This document shows, piece by piece, positions 1 to 8,611 of a DNA stretch of 48,673 bases (position 1 is its first letter; every line of letters starts with the position of its first letter). The stretch lies in assembly GCA_964608455.1 (NCBI GenBank), contig CAZSNM010000008.1, positions 1 through 48,673 of the forward strand, read 5' to 3'. Source of the DNA: DTDX01 sp964608455. GTDB taxonomy: Archaea > Thermoproteota > Bathyarchaeia > 40CM-2-53-6 > DTDX01. Both the position numbers and the translations under genes were made by a program. The notes beneath the pieces were generated by a model. It had not been told where the DNA came from and did no database searches. It saw nothing but the letters and a program-made list of their open reading frames with translations.

Positions 1-125
1 CCGGAGCACCATATAAAATCTTTTATTTTTGTTTTATCAAAATTTTTTGAGATTTAAGAATTTTTTCTGCAAACCCCTTCTATATGCGGGGGATAGAGTA
101 TTTTATAATTTAGGTGATACTTGAA

Positions 126-831
126 TCATGTTGAATTTCCGCAGAGCATGCACCATAAAATTAGTTTGTCCCCTTTTGACTTTTTTGATCTCAGTTTCAG
201 AAGCAGCATTACTGCAGCTATTATTAACGTGATAATAACGATCAATATTATTAATCCGCTGAATCGTTCTAGGAGCGAGGGGGGAAGGCTTTTCCTGCGC
301 AGCTTCAACTGTAAAGTTTACGGGTATGCTCTTGCAGCTATAGTGTTCATCATCGCCTGCTCATCTCGCTTTAACTGCCCAGAAATCAGGTATCTCAGGT
401 TTAAATATATCGGGGAAAACACCGGATGCGGATGGTTATATGCTTAACCATTTCGAATCCATTAGGTCTTATATAGATGAGTTCGATTGTTGTAGTGAGT
501 GCTGGAGAAAGAATGCCGCCCACAGAGACTTGCTCGCCGAGTTTAAGGCTGGAGGGCGTGACCGTAACTGTGAGAGTGCCCCCCTTATTCTCCGCTACAT
601 ATAACGTTACGATAGTGGAATGGATTTTGCTTCCCCCACTTCCAGTTATAGTTAGTTGATAGGAAGCTTGAATGAGCTTGAAGTTATAACTTTCAGGGTG
701 GAAGCGAAATTCTGTGAGTCTGCTGTAGTTAAACTGAAGGAATAAGTTGAGCCGCAGCAGACATCCGAAATGCTTAACGTTACTGGCTGTGGACTCCCAG
801 AGGTGAGTGTCACATAAACAGTAAATGTTAC
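126..831 (-). pseudogene. Decayed Ig-like-domain surface protein with C-terminal membrane anchor
   Basis: Read on the minus strand, the fragments join into the C-terminal part of one protein. A beta-rich segment rich in Thr/Ser/Val is followed by an Ig-like repeat (TVTVTPSSLKLGEQVSVGG, then a stretch ending in WAGD-like and FTVEAA motifs). A hydrophobic helix (SGLIILIVIITLIIAAVML) and a basic tail close it, as in archaeal membrane-anchored surface proteins. The reading frame shifts near 670, near 425 and near 300. An in-frame TGA at 361-363 sits where the repeat normally has Trp (WAGD). The 5' part is missing beyond a stop at 832-834. GC is higher than in nearby genes. It is either a decayed gene or a poorly assembled contig edge; substrate and partner are unknown. 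Confidence 0.7.
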
Positions 832-1021
832 TTACAAGCTATAAGTATCATCATTGTAACGAGAAATATAAAGTTTAGCTTTAAAAATAGTCATTTAATG
901 TACATGATTGAAGATTTATATTAAAAAGATAATTTTTAACTGGCGAGTTTCACAAAGATAATTAAGCTTTAAAATGTATAAAAGTTAATAAGGGAAAATT
1001 AAAGGAGAAAAGTGAAAGGAT

Positions 1022-1477
1022 ATGAAAGTTTTAATTGTTTATTCATCTATGCATCATAAAAATACAGAGAAGATTGCGCATGCAATAGCTGAGGTTTTAA
1101 ATGCTGATTTAATAGAAACAAAAAACGCAAAACCTGAAGATGTTTTAAAGTATGATTTAATTGGTTTTGGATCTGGAATTTACATGTTTAAACATCATAA
1201 AAGCTTATTTAAATTTATTAAAAACTTAAAAGTGGTGAATGAAAAAAAGGCTTTTATTTTTTCTACAAGTGGCAGTTTAAATGGTAAAAAATTTCATAAA
1301 AAGCTTCGAGAAGAATTAACTAAAAAAGGATTCAAAATTATTGATGAATTCAATTGTTTAGGTTGGGATACTTTCGGTCTTTTGAAGTTAATAGGTGGTA
1401 TAAATAAAGGGAAGCCTGATGAAACAGATATTGAAAACGCTAGGAATTTTGCAAGAGAATTAATAAAAAAACTATAA
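1022..1477 (+). CDS. Flavodoxin-like protein
   Basis: This 151-residue protein has the flavodoxin fold start MKVLIVYSSMHHKNTEKIA, where residues 8-16 form the FMN-phosphate loop. The second motif, GFGSGIYMFKHHK, resembles the menaquinone-dependent protoporphyrinogen dehydrogenase (HemG) and Flavodoxin_5 group. It probably binds FMN and carries electrons in the cytoplasm; its partner cannot be read from the sequence. A purine-rich ribosome site (ggagaaaagtgaaagg) lies just before the ATG. It stands alone, 174 bases before the purine genes, and no haem genes are nearby, so a HemG role is not supported by context. Confidence 0.8.
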   Translation: MKVLIVYSSMHHKNTEKIAHAIAEVLNADLIETKNAKPEDVLKYDLIGFGSGIYMFKHHKSLFKFIKNLKVVNEKKAFIFSTSGSLNGKKFHKKLREELTKKGFKIIDEFNCLGWDTFGLLKLIGGINKGKPDETDIENARNFARELIKKL

Positions 1478-1651
1478 TTGCTGCTTGCTTATTATATTTA
1501 TAAAGTGGCAAAAGCTAAATCATAAAGCCCTCTGTTTTTCTTAGATTTCATAAACCTATAAATGATAGGAATTTACTTTAGGCTGATTAAAACATAAAGG
1601 TTTTTAAGCTGAAAAACGGAGAAAAATTTATTTAATGCAGGTAAAATTGAA

Positions 1652-2257
1652 TTGATAAAAAGAGCTTTAATAAGTGTTTATAATAAAACTGGATTAGAAA
1701 AGCTTTTGAAAGTTTTATCTAAATTTAACGTTGAAATAATTTCTTCTGGAGGAACATTCAAGAAAATTAAAGAGTTAGGTTATGAAGCTTTAGAAGTTTC
1801 AGAATATACAGGTTATCCTGAAATGCCTGGAGGGTTAGTTAAAACTTTACATCCTAAAATTCATGGTGGAATTCTTGGAGATTTATTAAATCAAGCTCAA
1901 CGAGAATATATGGAAAAATTTGGAATTAAACCTATAGATTTAATAGTTGTTAACTTATATCCTTTCGAAAATATTGCTTCTAAGGAAGGGGCTTCCTTTA
2001 AAGAGATTATAGAAAATATTGATATAGGCGGTCCAGCTATGATAAGAGCGGCAGCTAAAGCAAGCTTTTTAAATGAAAGAGTAACAGTCGTGGTTGATCC
2101 AAGCCAATACGATTTAATTATTAAAGAGCTTGAACAAAACAACGGTGAGATTTCTTTAATTACAAAAAGAAAATTGGCTATTGAAGCTTTTATTAAAACT
2201 TGGAAATACGATGAAGCTATAAAAGAGTATTTAATTAAAAGGTTTGGAGTTGAATAA
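1652..2257 (+). CDS. purH: IMP cyclohydrolase domain of PurH (split gene, N-terminal half)
   Basis: At 201 residues this matches only the MGS-like IMP cyclohydrolase half of bacterial PurH, which closes FAICAR to IMP. Seen motifs are the start IKRALISVYNKTGLEKL, ISSGGTFKKIKELG, TGYPEMPGGLVKTLHPKIHGG and the NLYPFE and IDIGGPAMIRAAAK segments, all in family order. The start is a TTG. The stop overlaps the next gene, which carries the transformylase half, so the usual single ~510-residue protein is encoded as two chains here. Many archaea use PurO for this step; this organism uses the bacterial type. Confidence 0.9.
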   Translation: MIKRALISVYNKTGLEKLLKVLSKFNVEIISSGGTFKKIKELGYEALEVSEYTGYPEMPGGLVKTLHPKIHGGILGDLLNQAQREYMEKFGIKPIDLIVVNLYPFENIASKEGASFKEIIENIDIGGPAMIRAAAKASFLNERVTVVVDPSQYDLIIKELEQNNGEISLITKRKLAIEAFIKTWKYDEAIKEYLIKRFGVE

Positions 2258-3341
2258 AAACATGGAAAAAAATATTAAAGATTTTAAAAAAATGTATTAT
2301 GAAGCGACTCCTGAAAGTTTTCCAGAAACACTTATTTTAAGCTTTGGAGAATTGCAAAAAACGCTTAAAAAAAGCGATATAAAGCTTAGATATGGAACAA
2401 ACCCGCATCAACGAGCTGCCTTATATATTAAAAAAGGAGGTTTATGGAGTAACGTTAAAGAATTAAAAAGCGGTAAATCTGGGCTTAGCCAAACAAACAT
2501 TGAAGATATAGATAGAGCATTAAGAATTTTAAAATATTTTAATGAAAATTCATGCGCTATTATGAAGCATTTAATTCCTTCAGGTTTTGCTGCAGCTCAA
2601 AAAGATGATACTGTTAAAACCATTTATATAAAGGCTAGGGATTGCGATAGCAAAGCTGCCTTTGGAGGTGTAGTAGTTTTTAATTGTGAAGTTGATAAAG
2701 AAACTGCAGAAGAAATGTCTAAAAGCTTTATTGAAGTGGTTTCTGCGCCAAGCTTTGCTGAAGAAGCTTTAACTCTTCTTCAAGAAAAAAAGAATTTAAG
2801 AATTGTTCAATATAAATTGGAGGATTTAAAAGCAATAAGCAAATTTACTGGTGAACCCCTATCTTTTAAATTAAATTCTTTAATTGACGGCTCAATAATT
2901 ATTTCAGATGAATATTTAACTAAAGTTAGAGGAACAAAAGATTTTAAAGTTGTAACTGAAAGGAAACCTAGCGAAAAAGAAGTTGAGGATCTTCTTTTCT
3001 CCTGGTTTGTTTGTATTGGTGTTCGCTCAAACGGTATAGTTATAGCTAAAGATAAGTGTACTATAGCTATTGGTTCAGGTCAACAAGATAGAGTAACAGC
3101 AGTTAAATTAGCAATTGAAAAAGCATGCGATAGAGGTCATGAAAATGAGCTTGAAGGTGCTGTATTAGCTTCAGATGGATTTTTCCCATTTAGAGATTCA
3201 ATAGATTTGATGGCTAAATATGGTATTAAAAGTGTGATTCAACCAGGTGGATCAGTTATGGATGAAGAAGTTATTAAAGCATGCAATGAATATGGGATAT
3301 CCATGGTTTTTACAGGTGAAAGATGCTTTAGTCATTTTTAG
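2244..3341 (+). CDS. purH: AICAR formyltransferase domain of PurH (split gene, C-terminal half)
   Basis: This 365-residue protein corresponds to the C-terminal half of PurH, which transfers a formyl group from 10-formyl-THF to AICAR. It contains RYGTNPHQRAALY, the catalytic Lys-His pair in MKHLIPSGFAAA (about residues 108-109), AFGGVVVFNCEVD, GVRSNGIVIAKD, GSGQQDRVTAV and ASDGFFPFRDSID. The listed TTG start overlaps the cyclohydrolase gene by 14 bases; an ATG at 2262 is an alternative start just after that gene's stop. Either way translation is probably coupled. The stop codon is TAG, so TAG works as a stop in this genome. It converges on folD with a 4-base overlap. Confidence 0.92.
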   Translation: MELNKNMEKNIKDFKKMYYEATPESFPETLILSFGELQKTLKKSDIKLRYGTNPHQRAALYIKKGGLWSNVKELKSGKSGLSQTNIEDIDRALRILKYFNENSCAIMKHLIPSGFAAAQKDDTVKTIYIKARDCDSKAAFGGVVVFNCEVDKETAEEMSKSFIEVVSAPSFAEEALTLLQEKKNLRIVQYKLEDLKAISKFTGEPLSFKLNSLIDGSIIISDEYLTKVRGTKDFKVVTERKPSEKEVEDLLFSWFVCIGVRSNGIVIAKDKCTIAIGSGQQDRVTAVKLAIEKACDRGHENELEGAVLASDGFFPFRDSIDLMAKYGIKSVIQPGGSVMDEEVIKACNEYGISMVFTGERCFSHF

Positions 3342-4291
3342 CCTTCCTTCTTTTTTTTTAAATATTCAATTAAATCTTCATTAAGTTTTAAACCTTCTTG
3401 ATTAGTAGCAGCAATTAAAGTGTTATATATAAGCATAGCAACAGTCATTGGACCCACTCCACCTGGATTAGGCGTAATATAACTTGCTTTTTCCTTTACA
3501 TTTTCAAAATCTACATCTCCATAAACTTTTCCAGCTATTTTAGTTACTCCAACATCTATAACGATTGCTCCAGGCTTAATCATATCTTTAGTTATAAGAA
3601 ATTCCGGTCTTTTACCAACGGCACTAACTAAAATATCTGCATGCTGAGTAAAATATTTTAAATCTTTTGTTTTAGAATGGCATATTGATACAACTGCATC
3701 TTCATTTAAAAGCATTATATCTACATTAAAAAGATGCATTTGAGATGGATCAAATCTTGTTAAAAGCATTAAAGGTTTTCCAACAAGTGCACTTCTATTA
3801 ATAATAACAACATGTTTACCTGTAAGATCAATATCGTAATATTTAAGAAGTGTTATTATGCCTCTTGGAGTGCAAGGCGCCAACTCAAATCTTTTATAGG
3901 CTACTCTACCCATATTATATGGATTTAAACCATCAACATCTTTTTCTGGAGAAATTTTTTCAACAATTTTATAGCTATCAATTTCATGTGGAAGCGGAAG
4001 TTGAACAAGAATTCCATGAATTTTAGGGTCTTCATTAAGCTCCTCTATAAGATTAATTAAATCCTCCTCTTTAGAATTTGCTGGAAACTGAAAGTTTTTA
4101 GATTTCATTCCCACTTCCTCGCAGCTTTCATGCTTCATTCTAATATAAAGTTTAGAAGCTGGATCTTCACCAACAAGAATTGTAGCTAAGCAAGGAGTTA
4201 AACCTCTTTTTTTAAAAACCTCCAGCTCTTTCTTAACATATTCCTTCACTTCTTGAGCAACTTTTTTTCCATCCATTATTATAGCAACCAT
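3338..4291 (-). CDS. folD: Methylene-THF dehydrogenase / methenyl-THF cyclohydrolase
   Basis: FolD interconverts 5,10-methylene-THF, methenyl-THF and 10-formyl-THF, supplying the formyl donor used by PurH and PurN. Visible active-site residues are Tyr49 and Lys53 (YIRMKHESC), Gln98 in VQLPLP, and Asp120 in EKDVDGLNPYNMGR. The nucleotide-binding motif is NRSALVGKPLMLL and the C-terminal motif is TPNPGGVGPMTVAML. At 317 residues it is longer than the usual 280-300: about 17 extra residues (from about 179) lie between GKPLMLL and the ICHSKT strand. The neighbouring purine genes fit its role. The insertion could affect NAD versus NADP use, which is not decidable here. Confidence 0.93.
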   Translation of the reverse strand: MVAIIMDGKKVAQEVKEYVKKELEVFKKRGLTPCLATILVGEDPASKLYIRMKHESCEEVGMKSKNFQFPANSKEEDLINLIEELNEDPKIHGILVQLPLPHEIDSYKIVEKISPEKDVDGLNPYNMGRVAYKRFELAPCTPRGIITLLKYYDIDLTGKHVVIINRSALVGKPLMLLTRFDPSQMHLFNVDIMLLNEDAVVSICHSKTKDLKYFTQHADILVSAVGKRPEFLITKDMIKPGAIVIDVGVTKIAGKVYGDVDFENVKEKASYITPNPGGVGPMTVAMLIYNTLIAATNQEGLKLNEDLIEYLKKKKEG

Positions 4292-4297
4292 TTTAAT

Positions 4298-5248
4298 TCA
4301 CCATACTTCTAAAAATTCTTTAGATTCGCTATAGTTTTTTAATTCATTTAAGCTTGGAGCAGCACGTGCCCCAAACCTTGTTATAGAAATGCTTGCAATT
4401 AAATTTCCAAATTTAACAGCTTTTTCTATGTTCCAACCCTTTAAAAAACCTGTTAAAAAACCAGCGTTAAAAGCATCTCCAGCACCTGTTTTATCCAAAG
4501 GTTTAAACTGAGAATATGTAGGTATTCTAAATTCTTTTTCATCTGTTAAAACATAGCAACCTTTTTCCCCTAAAGTAACTAAAACAATTTTTGAACCTAA
4601 ATCTTTTATTTTTCTTGCTCCTTTAACCAAATTATTTTCATTAGTTAACTTTTTTAATTCAACCTCATTAAATTTCACTATTGTTGAATGGAAAATAATT
4701 TTTTTTAAAGCATTTAACCCTTTATTTATAAATAAGCATCCTGGATCAAAAAATATTACAGCGTCTTCAGCTACTTCACATATGCATTCCATGGTTTTTA
4801 AAGCTTCAGGTCCTTCAACACTGCTTAAAAATAAAGCTTTTGAAGATTTTAAATATTTTTCATCAATATTTTTTAATGAAAGCTTTGAATTTGCCCCTCC
4901 ATAAGCCATTATCACTCTTTCCCCAAACTTGTTCACTATGCATAAAGCTAACCCTGTTTTTTCTCCAGAAACAACATTAACTTTAGATACATCAACGTTC
5001 TCTCTTTTAAACTCTTTTATTAAAAATTTTCCAAAATAATCATCACCAACATTTCCTATAAAACCTGTTTTTAATCCAAGCCTTGATGCTTCAGTAACAA
5101 CATTAGCAGCTGAACCACCACCATAAATATGAAAAGTTGAAACTTTAACTTCTTCATCAGGTTTTGGAAATTCATCAATTTTAATTATTAAATCGATATT
5201 AGCTGCACCAATACCAATTAAATCTAATTTTTTTATTTCATCATTCAT
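4298..5248 (-). CDS. PfkB-family sugar or nucleoside kinase
   Basis: This 316-residue ribokinase-type kinase carries both PfkB signatures: an N-terminal glycine-rich loop (YGGGSAANVVTEASRLG) and the C-terminal ATP/catalytic motif DKTGAGDAFNAGFLTGF with the catalytic Asp in GAGD. The substrate cannot be read from the sequence; archaeal homologues phosphorylate nucleosides, ribose or other sugars. It sits 6 bases upstream of folD and 55 bases downstream of the HAD gene, within the purine cluster. A nucleoside kinase for purine salvage is therefore reasonable, but that is inference from context. Confidence 0.85.
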   Translation of the reverse strand: MNDEIKKLDLIGIGAANIDLIIKIDEFPKPDEEVKVSTFHIYGGGSAANVVTEASRLGLKTGFIGNVGDDYFGKFLIKEFKRENVDVSKVNVVSGEKTGLALCIVNKFGERVIMAYGGANSKLSLKNIDEKYLKSSKALFLSSVEGPEALKTMECICEVAEDAVIFFDPGCLFINKGLNALKKIIFHSTIVKFNEVELKKLTNENNLVKGARKIKDLGSKIVLVTLGEKGCYVLTDEKEFRIPTYSQFKPLDKTGAGDAFNAGFLTGFLKGWNIEKAVKFGNLIASISITRFGARAAPSLNELKNYSESKEFLEVW

Positions 5249-5303
5249 AATTTAACCTCAACATTTTTAAATGCTTAAATAATCAGAAGTTTAAATTGAA
5301 TTT

Positions 5304-6362
5304 TCATCCCAATTCTCCAACTTTTTCTCCCCTAACTTTTTTTCTATAACGCATGCTTTTACTAATTAATTTAGAAAGATTTTTTTCTTCTATTTTTTCA
5401 AGCTTAGCTCCTTCATTTTTAAGTTTACTCCATGCTTTTTTAACTTCAGGATTCAAGCTCCTTCCTTTATTTTTAATTAATTCAATAATAGCTTGTCTTC
5501 CATTTTTCAAAAATAATTCTGAAAGTATAGCTATTGGCATAGCGTTTAAAGCTAAAACAGCTATTTCAGCTTCTTTTAAGGCATATTGATTTCCATTGAA
5601 TGAAATTGCTAAACCCCCATTCTCCTTAATTAAATTTAAAGCTTGAACATCAGTGATACTATCACCTATGTATATTACATCAGAAAATTCACATCCAGTT
5701 TTGTTTAAAATTTCTTTTACAGCATTAGCTTTCTCAAAACCTCCTATAGGATTAACATCCTTTATTATTTCATATGCTTTCATAGATGGTAAATCTTTCC
5801 AAAAAATCTGGTTTAATCTTTCTATTGTTTCATTATCCTTTTTTGAAAGATCGTTTAATGATGAAGCTTCTTCAGGAATTTTTATAGGTTCCATTTTTGA
5901 AATTTCTATAGAAAATCTTTTTAATATTTCAATTTCTTTCTCATCAAGTTTATATTTATCAATTTTCATTTTAGTGCAGTAAACATTTTCTAAAGGAAAA
6001 TTTAAAGTTTCACAAACAACTTTAACATATGGTTCATAACTTGTGCTTACTATGTAAATAGGCATTACAGGTTTAAGGTAATCTAAAGCTTCCTTAGCTT
6101 TAGGCATTAAAAGAAGATTTTTTCTTGAATATTCCTCTATAATTTTATCTGTAGCTCCATATGCTTTAAGAAATGGAAGAATAAGCTTTAATGTATCTCC
6201 AGCTTTATATCCTGGTTTTTTAATAAGATAAGCTAAAACATCATCATAGCTGCTTACAACAGTAAAAAATTTTTCTCCATTAGGAATAAAATAACTTGAA
6301 AGCTCAAAGGCATTATCATTTTTGGTTATTGGTCCTTCCCCATCAGTTATTAATATTTTCAA
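5304..6362 (-). CDS. HAD-superfamily protein, EhaR-like
   Basis: This 352-residue protein has HAD phosphatase motifs: motif I is ITDGEGPITKND with Asp7, motif II is the Ser/Thr in IYIVSTSYEP, and motif IV is YIGDSITDVQAL. The DGEGP start resembles the archaeal family annotated as energy-converting hydrogenase A subunit R (EhaR), which also occurs in organisms without Eha. No hydrogenase genes are nearby. Its start overlaps the stop of the purN-like gene by 4 bases, so the two are co-translated in the purF-purD-purN operon. A phosphatase acting on a nucleotide or folate intermediate is possible but unproven. Confidence 0.7.
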   Translation of the reverse strand: MKILITDGEGPITKNDNAFELSSYFIPNGEKFFTVVSSYDDVLAYLIKKPGYKAGDTLKLILPFLKAYGATDKIIEEYSRKNLLLMPKAKEALDYLKPVMPIYIVSTSYEPYVKVVCETLNFPLENVYCTKMKIDKYKLDEKEIEILKRFSIEISKMEPIKIPEEASSLNDLSKKDNETIERLNQIFWKDLPSMKAYEIIKDVNPIGGFEKANAVKEILNKTGCEFSDVIYIGDSITDVQALNLIKENGGLAISFNGNQYALKEAEIAVLALNAMPIAILSELFLKNGRQAIIELIKNKGRSLNPEVKKAWSKLKNEGAKLEKIEEKNLSKLISKSMRYRKKVRGEKVGELG

Positions 6363-7204
6363 TTAAAACCCCCCTCTAAAACCTTCTCTATTTTCTTGTT
6401 TAAGCAAATACCTTTTGTTCTTCTTCCTTTAAAAAATACTTCACCATTTTCAATTTTCACTTTTCCTTCAGCAATCATTTTTATTGTTTCTATTAATAAT
6501 GGAATTTCTCTCTTTTCTTCTTCTGCTCTAATTTTTTTAAAAAGCAGATTGTTTTCTCCTTCTTCTTGAAAAACTTTTTCAAAACCCTTCTTTTTTATTT
6601 CCTGCCATAAATCCCTATAGGGATCATTAACTATTGGAATTGTAAAATAGGTTATTGGTGGTCCCTCATCAAGTTTTTCTGTAACTAAATGAATAGTAGC
6701 TCCTGCTTTTTTTGCTTTATTTTTTATTAAACTCCAAATTACTTCTTGCCATGTTCCTTTTGGTCCTCCTGGAGGGGCAGGGTGCAAATTTATCATAACA
6801 TATTTTTTGCATAATTCATCTCCAACAATAAGCATATAACCTGCTAAAACAATAAGGTTTGGAGAATATTTTTCAATTCTCTTAAGAATTTCCCTATCGT
6901 ATTCTCTTCTCCAATTTTTTAAAGTTTCAGATTCTTCTCCTTTAACTTTTGTTTCTTCAAGCCCTTGCTTTCGCATTTCAGGTTTAAATTTTCTATGGGA
7001 AAAACAAATTAAATTTACTCTATAACTTTTTACTAACTCAAAAAATACATCGCTTTCTTTAAATTCTCCAGGCTCTCTATTGCTAAAAACAAAGGCAACT
7101 TTAGAATTTTTTATATAACCACTCTTTATTTTTTCTTGAATAGATTTAAATAAGGCTCTAGCAGCTGCGTCTCTTCCAGATGAAAACCAACCTATTTGAA
7201 GCAT
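6359..7204 (-). CDS. PurN-like formyltransferase, long form
   Basis: This is a folate-dependent formyltransferase related to GAR transformylase. The catalytic triad is visible as Asn and His in INLHPAPPGGPKGTW and Asp in HLVTEKLDEGP. At 281 residues it exceeds the usual ~200 of PurN: there is an extra charged segment in the N-terminal half (around EMRKQGLEETKVKGEES) and a C-terminal tail of roughly 60-70 residues ending after the FKGRRTKG motif. Its location directly after purD, two bases away, supports conversion of GAR to formyl-GAR. A related but different formyl acceptor cannot be excluded because of the divergence. Confidence 0.8.
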   Translation of the reverse strand: MLQIGWFSSGRDAAARALFKSIQEKIKSGYIKNSKVAFVFSNREPGEFKESDVFFELVKSYRVNLICFSHRKFKPEMRKQGLEETKVKGEESETLKNWRREYDREILKRIEKYSPNLIVLAGYMLIVGDELCKKYVMINLHPAPPGGPKGTWQEVIWSLIKNKAKKAGATIHLVTEKLDEGPPITYFTIPIVNDPYRDLWQEIKKKGFEKVFQEEGENNLLFKKIRAEEEKREIPLLIETIKMIAEGKVKIENGEVFFKGRRTKGICLNKKIEKVLEGGFN

Positions 7205-7206
7205 TT

Positions 7207-8610
7207 TTAAAGCTCTTCTCTTAATCTTTTCATATGGGATATGCTATTTGCTATATGTTTTTCGCTTCCTATATCCCATCTATTCCATAATGGTCCATCT
7301 ATATTTTTAATTCCTTCTAGCGATAATTCTCTAGCCTCCTTTATCGTATCTCCTATTCCAACTATGGCTACGCTTCTAGATTTTAAAGCATATGTTTTTC
7401 CATTTTTAAGTTCCATAGAAGCTGGGTAAATTTTAAGTTTACCATCATACTTTTCAGCAATTTTATAAGCTTCGCTTAAATCAACTAAATTTTCTCCAGA
7501 AAATTTAATTCGATAATTTCCATATGTTAATGGAACAGCGTACGTCACAACAGATGCTTTCTTTTCGATGTTTAATGAGGACAACTTTCCATCAATCATT
7601 TTAAAGCAAACATCTACAAAATCATCTTTTAATAAAGGCATAATGTTAATTATTTCTGGATCGCCTGGTCTACTGTTTATTTCAAGAATTTTAGGACCAT
7701 TTTTAGTGTGAATAAAAGCTACATAAAAGGGCATTCCTCTTAATTCAGAATTTCCTTCAAAACCTCTTAACTTTTCAAATATTTTTTTAACAATTTCTAT
7801 TTCCTTTATCCAATCGCTTTCATTCATGAATGGAAGCCAATTTTTCTCGCTTTTATATGATCCCATGCCACCTGTGTTTACTCCAATATCTCCATCAAAA
7901 GCTCTTTTATAATCTCTAGTTTCTGGAAGGGGAACCAAAGTTTTTCCATCGCACCAAGCTTGAAAACTTGATTCTTCTCCATCCAATTTCTCCTCTATTA
8001 ACACTTGAGTCCCCTTATTATAAATTGAGAGAAAATGATCAATAGCTTGATTTAAAGTAAAAAAATGTTCGCCTCCAACGCCTACTCCTTTACCAAAGCC
8101 CGGTTTATCAGGTTTTATAACAGCTTTTTCTACTCCACCTAATTCATTAATCCATTTTTTAACTTCTTCAATTACTTTATGTTTGGATTCTTCATGATAA
8201 TCTTTAGGATTAAAAATTTTAAATTCAGGGTTTACTTCAGGAAAAACCTCTTTAAGCAAAATTCTTTGTTCAACCTTGCTTTTTTCAAGTGCATATCTTT
8301 TTGTTGGACAAATCATAGGTATACCTGTTTCTTTTTCTATAAGATCTCTAACACCATCAATAATTGGATTTTCTGGTCCAACAATACCAAAATCTATTTC
8401 AGCTTCATTTTCTTTAGCAAATTTACAAATTTCCTTTATATTTAAATCTTGAATAACCAAATGTTTTTTGGCTATTTTAACATTAAATGGGTTTCTTTGC
8501 TTATCAACAATGTAAAGATTTACAGCGTAATTTTCGCTTTTAAGAAACGCATCTGCAATAGCTGCTTCTCTAGCACCATAAGCAACTATTAAGATCCCTA
8601 TTTTTTCCAA
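7207..8610 (-). CDS. purD: Phosphoribosylamine-glycine ligase (GAR synthetase)
   Basis: PurD joins phosphoribosylamine and glycine with ATP, the second step of purine synthesis. The 467-residue chain shows the N-terminal Rossmann-like domain (ILIVAYGAREAAIADAF), the GIVGPENPI motif, an ATP-grasp lysine/glycine loop (KPDKPGFGKGVGVGG), a DGEESSFQAW motif, NTGGMGSY and the metal-binding end EINSRPGDPEIINIMPLL. It is somewhat longer and more divergent than the ~430-residue bacterial enzyme, matching archaeal variants. It lies one base after purF and two bases before the purN-like gene, so they are clearly co-transcribed. Confidence 0.9.
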   Translation of the reverse strand: MEKIGILIVAYGAREAAIADAFLKSENYAVNLYIVDKQRNPFNVKIAKKHLVIQDLNIKEICKFAKENEAEIDFGIVGPENPIIDGVRDLIEKETGIPMICPTKRYALEKSKVEQRILLKEVFPEVNPEFKIFNPKDYHEESKHKVIEEVKKWINELGGVEKAVIKPDKPGFGKGVGVGGEHFFTLNQAIDHFLSIYNKGTQVLIEEKLDGEESSFQAWCDGKTLVPLPETRDYKRAFDGDIGVNTGGMGSYKSEKNWLPFMNESDWIKEIEIVKKIFEKLRGFEGNSELRGMPFYVAFIHTKNGPKILEINSRPGDPEIINIMPLLKDDFVDVCFKMIDGKLSSLNIEKKASVVTYAVPLTYGNYRIKFSGENLVDLSEAYKIAEKYDGKLKIYPASMELKNGKTYALKSRSVAIVGIGDTIKEARELSLEGIKNIDGPLWNRWDIGSEKHIANSISHMKRLREEL

Positions 8611-8611
8611 A

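Noticed and set aside
121..447. Plus-strand ORF of 108 residues
   Set aside because: It is opposite the membrane-anchor part of the relic and has no recognisable motif.
452..460. ttcgaatcc resembling a tRNA T-loop
   Set aside because: No acceptor, D or anticodon arms fit around it, and it lies inside the decayed surface-protein frame.
477..659. Plus-strand ORF of 60 residues
   Set aside because: It is a shadow of the minus-strand Ig-like coding remnant.
5304..6362. HAD protein as a true hydrogenase subunit (EhaR)
   Set aside because: No Eha or Ehb genes are near and it is coupled to purine genes; only family resemblance supports the name.
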